From NCBI GenBank assembly GCA_963715575.1, contig OY970250.1:1984001-2048000 (forward strand): a DNA stretch of 64,000 bases, given 5' to 3'. The notes beneath the pieces were generated by a model. The model had not been told where the DNA came from, did not search any database, and was given only the letters and a program-made list of their open reading frames with translations. Origin of the DNA: AC-32 sp963715575. Its GTDB lineage: Bacteria; Actinomycetota; Thermoleophilia; Gaiellales; Gaiellaceae. The translations under genes and the position numbers were made by a program. Of this stretch, positions 58,697-64,000 are shown one piece after another (the first letter of the stretch is position 1; each line of letters starts with the position of its first letter).

Positions 58697-59629
58697 CTAC
58701 GAGATCACGAGCGCGAGCAGGGCCTTCTGCGCGTACAGGCGGTTCTCGGCCTCGTCCCAGACCGCCGAGTGCGGCCCGTAGAGCACGTCCTCGGTGATCT
58801 CCTCGCCGTAGTGGGCGGGGAGGCAGTGGAGGACGATCGCGTCGTCGTTCGCGAGGCCCACCAGCTCCGCGTCGATGCCGAAGCCCGCCAGGTCGCGCAG
58901 CCGACGTTCGCGCTCCTCGTCCTGGCCCATGCTCGTCCAGACGTCGGTGTAGAGGACGTCGGCGCCCGTCGCCGCCTCGCGCGGGTCGCGCGTGAGCTCG
59001 ACCTCGCCGCCGGCCTCGCGGGCGAGCTCGACGGCCTCCGGCCACACCTCGTAGCCCTCGGGCGACGCCGCCACGAACTGCGCGCCGAGCTTCGCGCAGG
59101 CGACCATCAGCGAGGCGCAGACGTTGTTGCCGTCGCCGAGGTAGGCGACCCGGACGCCCTCGAGCCGGCCGAGCCGCTCGCGGATCGTCATCACGTCGGC
59201 TAGCGCCTGGCACGGGTGGGAGATGTCGGTCAGGCCGTTGATCACCGGGATCGAGGCATGGCGGGCGAGCTCCTCGACGTCGGCCTGGTCGAAGGTGCGG
59301 ATCATGATCCCATCGACGTAGCGCGAGAGCACGGTCGCGGTGTCCTTGAGCGTCTCGCCGCGGCCGAGCTGGAGGTCGCCGGCGGCGAGGTAGAGCGCGT
59401 GGCCGCCGAGCTGCGTCATCCCGACCTCGAACGAGACGCGGGTGCGGGTCGAGGGCTTCTGGAAGATCATCGCGAGCGTGCGGCCGGGGAGGAGGTGGTG
59501 CTCTTCGCGCCGGGCCCGGCGCTCCTTGAGGTCGTCCGCGAGGTCGAGCACCGACTCGAGCTCGTCGCGGCTCCAGTCGGCGACGCGGGTGAAGCTGCGG
59601 CCCTTGAGGCTCTCGGCGGTCGCGCTCAT
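58697..59629 (-). CDS. argF: Ornithine carbamoyltransferase
   Basis: This 310-residue enzyme transfers the carbamoyl group from carbamoyl phosphate to ornithine, forming citrulline. Motifs are FQKPSTRTRVSFEVGM (phosphate binding), SHPCQALADVMTI and the ornithine-site IVLHCLPAHYGEEI with Cys and His. GDGNNVCASLMVACAKLG is the domain-2 signature that separates ornithine from aspartate transcarbamylases. The start is ATG 59629. Carbamate kinase lies 2.1 kb upstream on the same strand, so the enzyme may serve arginine breakdown as well as synthesis. Confidence 0.93.
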   Translation of the reverse strand: MSATAESLKGRSFTRVADWSRDELESVLDLADDLKERRARREEHHLLPGRTLAMIFQKPSTRTRVSFEVGMTQLGGHALYLAAGDLQLGRGETLKDTATVLSRYVDGIMIRTFDQADVEELARHASIPVINGLTDISHPCQALADVMTIRERLGRLEGVRVAYLGDGNNVCASLMVACAKLGAQFVAASPEGYEVWPEAVELAREAGGEVELTRDPREAATGADVLYTDVWTSMGQDEERERRLRDLAGFGIDAELVGLANDDAIVLHCLPAHYGEEITEDVLYGPHSAVWDEAENRLYAQKALLALVIS

Positions 59630-59671
59630 GCGACCGCGATCGTACTAAGGGTACGAGCCTTCGAGGGCCGG

Positions 59672-60215
59672 CCTGGTCGAGCAGGTCGCGCAGGCGGGAG
59701 AGACCCGTGAACATCCGGCTCTTGATCGTCCCGAGGGGCTGGTCAAGGCGCTCGGCGAGCTCGCTCTGGGTGAGGCCGCCGTAGTAGCCGAGCTCGAGCG
59801 CCTCCCGCTGCTCGGCCGGCAGCTGCGAAAGCGCCTCCTGCACGAGCCGGCGCCGGAAGCCCGGCGCGCGCTCGAGCGGCTCGCCCCGGCGGATGTCCTC
59901 GCGCCGGACGAGGTCGACAGCGTGGCGGTGGACGAGCGTCAGGATCCACGTGCTCGCCTTCGCGCGCTCGGCCAGGAAGCGGTCGGCGTTGCGCCAGACG
60001 CCGAGGAAGGCTTCCTGCACGGCGTCCTGGGCCAGCGTCTCGTCGCGCAGGATCCGCAGGGCGAGCCCGTAGGCGACGCGGCCGAAGCGGTCGTAGAGCG
60101 CGGCCAGCGCGTCGTCGTCGGAGTCCGCGACGAGGGAGAGCAGTGCCTCGTCGGAAAGGCGCGCCAGGTCACGCGAAGGGCGCGCGGGCGGCGGCTCCAC
60201 CGTCAGCAAGGTCAC
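59672..60215 (-). CDS. ECF sigma factor whose frame has lost its stop codon
   Basis: GTG 60215 opens a SigK-type ECF sigma factor: LSDEALLSLVADSDDDALAALYDRFGRVAYGLALRILRDETLAQDAVQEAFLGVW (region 2) and LSQLPAEQREALELGYYGGLTQSELAERLDQPLGTIKSRMFTGLSRLRDLL (region 4). Homology ends near 59672, but the frame stays open through the whole argF gene to 58671. A one-base shift near 59680 would give a stop at once (ending PALEGSYP). So there is either an indel in the sequence or an aberrant tail. It is coupled by GTGA to the anti-sigma gene before it. Confidence 0.75.
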
Positions 60216-60871
60216 GAGACCGCCTCGCTGGCGGCGAGCGGCTTGCTCGTCGGCTGGTCGACGCCGCCGGCGCGCTCGAGCGTGACGGCGACGACGGCCC
60301 CGCGCCTCAGGGGCTGGTCGATCTTGAAGACCGCCGAGCGCGAGAAGAGCCCGGCCGGCGCGGCCTTGCCCTTGCGAATCACCCAGGCTTCGTAGGTCTT
60401 GCCGGACGGCGCCCGCGGAAGCGTCAGCGCGACGGCAGCGGTGCCGTCCGGCGCGACGGCGAGCGCGCCCTTGCCGCCCATCGTGACCACCTTTGCGCCC
60501 GGCTTCGCCAGGACGTCTGCGAACGCGTCCCCGCCGGCCGGGCGCATTGTCGCCCAGACGCCGATGCCGAGCGCGAAGGCCGCGGCAAGGGCTGCCGCGA
60601 CGGCGAGCGGCGCGGTCCAGCGGCGCCGTTCCGGCAACGGAATCAGGTTCGGGCGCTCGGCCTTCGCCTCGGCCAGGATCCGCTGCTTCAGCTCCGGCGG
60701 CGGGGCCGGGCCGACGGCACCGTACGCGAGCGCGGCGGTCGCCTCGCGCAGGCTCGCGAGCTCCTCGCGGCAGGCCTCGCACGAGGCGAGGTGCTCCTCG
60801 AATGCGCGCTCCTGCTCGCCGTCTAGCGCGTCCAAGGCGTAGGGCGCGACGTCGGCGTGCGGGTCAGCCAT
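60212..60871 (-). CDS. RskA-like anti-sigma factor
   Basis: This 219-residue protein has a zinc-binding anti-sigma domain (FEEHLASCEACREELASL, with the HxxxCxxC motif), a membrane helix (APLAVAAALAAAFALGIGVWA) and an extracytoplasmic RskA-type domain (KVVTMGGKGALAVAPDGTAAVALTLPRAPSGKTYEAWVI). It sequesters the sigma factor encoded directly after it. The order anti-sigma then sigma is less usual. Release would follow proteolysis within the membrane. Confidence 0.88.
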   Translation of the reverse strand: MADPHADVAPYALDALDGEQERAFEEHLASCEACREELASLREATAALAYGAVGPAPPPELKQRILAEAKAERPNLIPLPERRRWTAPLAVAAALAAAFALGIGVWATMRPAGGDAFADVLAKPGAKVVTMGGKGALAVAPDGTAAVALTLPRAPSGKTYEAWVIRKGKAAPAGLFSRSAVFKIDQPLRRGAVVAVTLERAGGVDQPTSKPLAASEAVS

Positions 60872-61555
60872 CTAGAAATAGTAGGGGGCGACCTGCAGGG
60901 CACCCAGCGCATACCAGACGCCGAACGACAGGCTCACGAAACCGAGCACCGGCGCGAGCGCAGGGAAGACGCGGCTGACCCGCCCGCGCCCGAGCGTGAA
61001 GCCGAGGCCGGTCGAGAGCGCGGCCATCGAGAGCGCGGTGCAGAGCGCGAACAGACCGAGTGCCGCGACCGCGATCTCCCGGTTGTGGATCGAGGCCAGC
61101 AGCAGGAGGCCGACGCCGGCGCTGCCGCCCATCCCGTGCACGAGGCCGATCCCGTACGCCTGCAGCGGCGAGCGCGCGGCCCTGGGCGGGTGGTGGTGCG
61201 TGTGGAAGGCACCGCGGTGCCAGCGCAGGAGCAACGAGACGGCGAGCGCCACGATCACGAGGCCGACCGTCGTCTCCGCGGCCTCCTGCGCCGGCTCGGG
61301 CAGGTAGCTCTGGAAGAGCACGACCGGCAGACCGAAGGCGAACAGGGTCGTCGCGTGGCCGAGGCCCCAGCAGAGGCCGAGCCGGGCCGCCGCGCCCGTG
61401 GCGCGCTCGCGGGCGCCGGCGAACAGCGTCGAGACGGCGGCGAGGTGGTCCGGATCGGTCGCGTGGCGCAGGCCGAGCACGACGGCGACCAGGCAGACGA
61501 GCGCGAGCGTCGCGCCGTCGGAGAAGGATGCGATCCAGTCGTCGAGTCCGAACAT
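60872..61555 (-). CDS. NiCoT-type nickel/cobalt transporter
   Basis: This 227-residue membrane protein carries the NiCoT signature in its second helix, VVLGLRHATDPDHLAAVSTL, where H-A-T-D-P-D-H is the H-x4-D-H motif essential for Ni or Co uptake. A second family motif is LGLCWGLGHATTLF; a His-rich loop (RGAFHTHHHPPR) follows helix 4. The HupE/UreJ family is the nearest alternative. It ends directly next to the anti-sigma start (no gap), so they may share a transcript. Confidence 0.85.
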   Translation of the reverse strand: MFGLDDWIASFSDGATLALVCLVAVVLGLRHATDPDHLAAVSTLFAGARERATGAAARLGLCWGLGHATTLFAFGLPVVLFQSYLPEPAQEAAETTVGLVIVALAVSLLLRWHRGAFHTHHHPPRAARSPLQAYGIGLVHGMGGSAGVGLLLLASIHNREIAVAALGLFALCTALSMAALSTGLGFTLGRGRVSRVFPALAPVLGFVSLSFGVWYALGALQVAPYYF

Positions 61556-61729
61556 GGTCAGCTCACTTTCGGGACGGCGCGGACGGTCATGGCGAGCCCG
61601 CCGCGAGGATGACGAGTGCGCTGGCGCCTGGCAAGAGCCGAACCAGCCGACCTTCGAAGGACACGCGGCGCGGGCCCTCCTCGCCGTGGTGGTGGTGATG
61701 CCGACTGTCAGGTTCCCGTACGGGGTCTC
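61556..61729. other. Gap between the transporter and carbamate kinase genes
   Basis: These 174 bases hold no supported gene. They should contain the promoter of the minus-strand transporter/anti-sigma/sigma group. I see no clear -35/-10 pair or metal-regulator operator. Confidence 0.3.
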
Positions 61730-62638
61730 CTACCTAGCGATCAGCGTTCCCGCACGGCCCTCGATCGCCTCGGCCAGTGCGGCGGGCGAGGTGATCAGGG
61801 CCTCGTGGCCTGTCGCGCGGACGAACTCGACGCTCGCCTCGACCTTCGGCCGCATCGAGCCGGCCGCGAGCTCGGGGAGGAGCGCCTCGGCGTCGGCGGC
61901 TGGGAGCACGCGGAGCTCCTCCTGGTTGCCGGTGCCGAAGCCGGAGTAGACGGCGTCGACCTCGGTCAGGATCACCAGCCGGTCGGCGCCGAGCTCGCGG
62001 GCCAGCAGGGAGGAGGCGCGGTCCTTGTCGATCACCGCGTCGATGCCGGCCAGGTGCTCGCCACGCCTGGTCGCCGGGATGCCGCCGCCGCCGCACGCCA
62101 CCACGATCGAGCCCGAGGCGAGCAGCGAGCGGATCGCGCCGAGCTCGACCACCTCGAGCGGCGTGGGGGAGGGCACGACGCGCCGCCAGCCTCGGTTCGC
62201 GTCGTGCACGACCTGCCAGCCCCGGTCGCGCTCCAGCGCACGCGCCTCGTCCTCCCCGTAGAACGGTCCGACCGGCTTGGTCGGCTCCGCGAAGGCGGGG
62301 TCGTCCTCGGCCACCAGCACGTGGGTCAGTAGGCAGACCACAAGGCGACCGGCGACCGGCTCCAGCTCGCTCTCGATTAGCGCGCCGATCTCCGCCTGGG
62401 TCTGCGCGACGGCGAGGTAGAGCGGCAGCGGCGGCGCCTCCTCGGCTGCCCGCTCCTGGCGCAGGAGCTCGTTGCCGACCTGCGGGCCGTTCCCGTGGGT
62501 GATCACTAGCTCGCGCTCCGCCAGCAGCGGCCGCAGCGCCGCGCAGGCTTCGCGCAGGTTCGCGCGCTGCTCGGCGGCCGTGCCGCGCTCGCCGGGCCGC
62601 ATCAGCGCGTTCCCGCCGAGCGCGACGACGATGCTCAC
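61730..62638 (-). CDS. arcC: Carbamate kinase
   Basis: This 302-residue amino-acid-kinase-fold enzyme interconverts carbamoyl phosphate + ADP and carbamate + ATP. Motifs: VVALGGNALMRPGE at the start, ELVITHGNGPQVGNELLRQE, VVACGGGGIPA and AVIDKDRASSLLARELGADRLVILTEVDAVY. GTG 62638 overlaps the stop of the upstream gene (GTGA). Frames that continue further up only read the neighbour out of frame. With argF nearby it suggests ATP gain from citrulline or carbamoyl phosphate. Confidence 0.92.
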   Translation of the reverse strand: MSIVVALGGNALMRPGERGTAAEQRANLREACAALRPLLAERELVITHGNGPQVGNELLRQERAAEEAPPLPLYLAVAQTQAEIGALIESELEPVAGRLVVCLLTHVLVAEDDPAFAEPTKPVGPFYGEDEARALERDRGWQVVHDANRGWRRVVPSPTPLEVVELGAIRSLLASGSIVVACGGGGIPATRRGEHLAGIDAVIDKDRASSLLARELGADRLVILTEVDAVYSGFGTGNQEELRVLPAADAEALLPELAAGSMRPKVEASVEFVRATGHEALITSPAALAEAIEGRAGTLIAR

Positions 62639-63984
62639 ACGAGTGCTTTGTCGCCTATGAGGCCGTGCTCGGTCAGGACGTCCGCGAGCGTCGGCTCGCC
62701 GACCTCCTGGAGCTTGTACGTCACCCGCAGCGCGGGCACGTCGAAGTCGATCAGCTTGCGCAGGTCGATCGGCGTCCCGATCAGCACGAGCTCGGCGCCC
62801 GAGGCCTCGATCGTGGCCTTGAGATCGTCCATCTGCTTGCGCCCGTAGCCCATCGCGGGCAGGAGCGCGCCGACGTTCGGGTAGTCCACGAAGGTCTGGG
62901 CGATCGAACCGACGGCCGCGGCGCACGGGTCGATCAGCTCGACCGCGCCGTTTGCCTTCGCGGCGAGCACGGCGGCGCCGTAGGTCATCTCGCCGTGGGT
63001 CAGCGTCGGCCCGTCCTCGATCGCGAGCACCTTCTTGCCGGCGATCTCGGCGATGTCGCCCTCGACATGGAAGGGCGAAGCGGCGAGCACGATCTTCGCG
63101 CCCGGGTTGTGGGTGCGGATCGAGTCGAGCACGGCGTCGATGCCTTCCTGGGTGGCGCTGTCGACCTTGTTCACGACGCAGACGTCGGCCATGCGCAGGT
63201 TGGTCTCGCCCGGGTGGTAGCGCAGCTCGTGGCCGGCCCGGTGCGGGTCGACGACGACGATGTGGACGTTCGGCTTCACGAACGGCGTGTCGTTGTTGCC
63301 GCCGTCCCAGAGGATCACGTCCGCCTCCTGCTCGGCCCGGTCGAGGATCCCCGCGTAGTCGATCCCTGCGAAGACGAGGTTGCCCTCGGCGATGTGCGGC
63401 TCGTACTCCTCGCGCTCCTCGATCGTCGCGTCGGCAGCGTCGAGGTCTTCGTAGCGCTCGAAGCGCTGGACGGCCTGCTTGGTCAGGTCGCCGTAGGGCA
63501 TCGGGTGCCGCAGGACGGCGACGCGCTTACCGGACTCGCGCAGCAGCGCCGCCACGTGGCGAGTGGTCTGGCTCTTGCCCGAGCCGGTGCGGACGGCGCA
63601 GATCGCGACCGCCGGCTTGGACGACGTCAGCATCGTCTCGCGGGGCGAGATCAGCCGGTACGAGGCGCCGGCCGCCAGTACGCGCGAGCCCACGTGCATC
63701 ACGTGCTCGTGGGTCACGTCGGAGTAGGCGAAGACGACCTCGTCGACCTCGTGCTCGGCGATCAGCTGCTCGAGCTCGGCCTCCGGGCAGATCGGGATCC
63801 CGTCCGGGTAGAGCTCACCCGCCAGCTCGGGCGGGTAGACGCGCCCCGCGATGTCCGGGATCTGCGTCGCCGTGAAGGCGACCACCTCGTACTCCTCGCG
63901 GCCCCGGTAGACGAGGTTGAAGTTGTGAAAGTCGCGGCCGGCCGCGCCCGCGATGAGCACCCGTGTCCTCCGTGTCCTGTTCAT
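62635..63984 (-). CDS. Cyclic 2,3-diphosphoglycerate synthetase-like P-loop protein
   Basis: This 449-residue protein has an N-terminal Rossmann-like domain (RVLIAGAAGRDFHNFNLVYRGREEYEVVAFTATQIPDIAGR) and a P-loop AICAVRTGSGKSQTTRHVAALLRESGKRVAVLRHPMPYG, followed by DVILWDGGNNDTPFVKPNVHIVVVDPHRAGHELRYHPGE and VVNKVDSA. This matches the archaeal cPGS family, whose bacterial members are often annotated only as GTPases. It is coupled to carbamate kinase; this gene neighbourhood recurs in other bacteria, as far as I remember. The true bacterial substrate is unknown. Confidence 0.82.
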   Translation of the reverse strand: MNRTRRTRVLIAGAAGRDFHNFNLVYRGREEYEVVAFTATQIPDIAGRVYPPELAGELYPDGIPICPEAELEQLIAEHEVDEVVFAYSDVTHEHVMHVGSRVLAAGASYRLISPRETMLTSSKPAVAICAVRTGSGKSQTTRHVAALLRESGKRVAVLRHPMPYGDLTKQAVQRFERYEDLDAADATIEEREEYEPHIAEGNLVFAGIDYAGILDRAEQEADVILWDGGNNDTPFVKPNVHIVVVDPHRAGHELRYHPGETNLRMADVCVVNKVDSATQEGIDAVLDSIRTHNPGAKIVLAASPFHVEGDIAEIAGKKVLAIEDGPTLTHGEMTYGAAVLAAKANGAVELIDPCAAAVGSIAQTFVDYPNVGALLPAMGYGRKQMDDLKATIEASGAELVLIGTPIDLRKLIDFDVPALRVTYKLQEVGEPTLADVLTEHGLIGDKALV

Positions 63985-64000
63985 GCATAGAGCTTATGCA
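63984..64000. promoter_or_regulatory. Inverted repeat at the start of the cPGS-like gene
   Basis: TGCATA and TATGCA stand 5 bases apart and overlap the start codon of the minus-strand gene at the window edge. It could be an operator. The upstream region is cut off, so nothing more can be said. Confidence 0.3.

Overview
The window looks like chromosome from a high-G+C Actinomycetota, most likely of the Thermoleophilia type (Gaiellales/Solirubrobacterales). This is inference: it rests on the strong G/C third-position bias, the many GTG and TTG starts, overlapping start/stop pairs (ATGA, GTGA), and the mix of families (stand-alone 2-oxoglutarate dehydrogenase E1, hydantoinase pair, several polyamine transport operons). 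No rRNA, CRISPR array or complete insertion sequence is visible. One tRNA gene, tRNA-Ala(TGC), is present.

Region by region. 1-3170: the end of an exported protein, then a compact RiPP-type locus: a 27-residue peptide with a perfect lasso-leader motif, a PqqD-like recognition protein, a B2-type peptidase and an HPr-kinase-like protein, with no cyclase. 3197-6444: hydantoinase/oxoprolinase A and B subunits. 6585-14746: secreted and small membrane proteins, 2-oxoglutarate dehydrogenase E1, a polyproline/histidine-rich protein divergent from a membrane diguanylate cyclase, and three tiny genes. 14759-29481: two complete spermidine/putrescine-type ABC transporter operons. The first ends in an aminobutyraldehyde-type dehydrogenase; the second is headed by a frameshifted Lrp regulator and ends in a class III aminotransferase and an amine oxidoreductase. 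Together they could import and degrade polyamines through 4-aminobutyraldehyde to GABA and on to the TCA cycle. A decayed stretch (20245-22010) with broken genes separates them. 29491-37682: a glycosyltransferase-like protein, a very large secreted protein of FnIII-like repeats, a cupin, a lone Dpp-type permease, a DMT transporter and small proteins.

37700-57530 is an integration hot spot. The 3' half of tRNA-Ala(TGC) occurs three times in the same orientation (39636, 51607 and, as the intact gene, 57454). They delimit two tandem elements, each with its own tyrosine integrase and its own short repeats inside both ends. Element I (about 12 kb) carries a primase-like protein, a DUF3631-type ATPase, an integrase, small proteins, an ECF sigma/anti-sigma pair, a possible terminase-small-subunit-like protein and, at its outer edge, a three-gene cassette (AbiGi-like, Gp37/Gp68 family, TcmP) that resembles a defence module. 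Element II (about 5.9 kb) carries a second integrase, a winged-helix protein, an HTH/nucleotidyltransferase pair, a DUF6883/DUF4926 pair and an Apea-HEPN-like protein, so it is almost entirely defence or toxin-antitoxin-like cargo. A third, truncated integrase and an inverted, broken DUF4386 gene lie just outside the left boundary, which suggests earlier rounds of insertion.

57612-64000 returns to core genes on the minus strand: rhomboid protease, argF, an ECF sigma factor whose frame lacks a proper stop, its RskA-like anti-sigma, a NiCoT metal transporter, carbamate kinase and a cyclic-2,3-diphosphoglycerate-synthetase-like protein.

Five genes are broken by single-base shifts or loss of stop. 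I cannot tell real decay from assembly error by reading alone.
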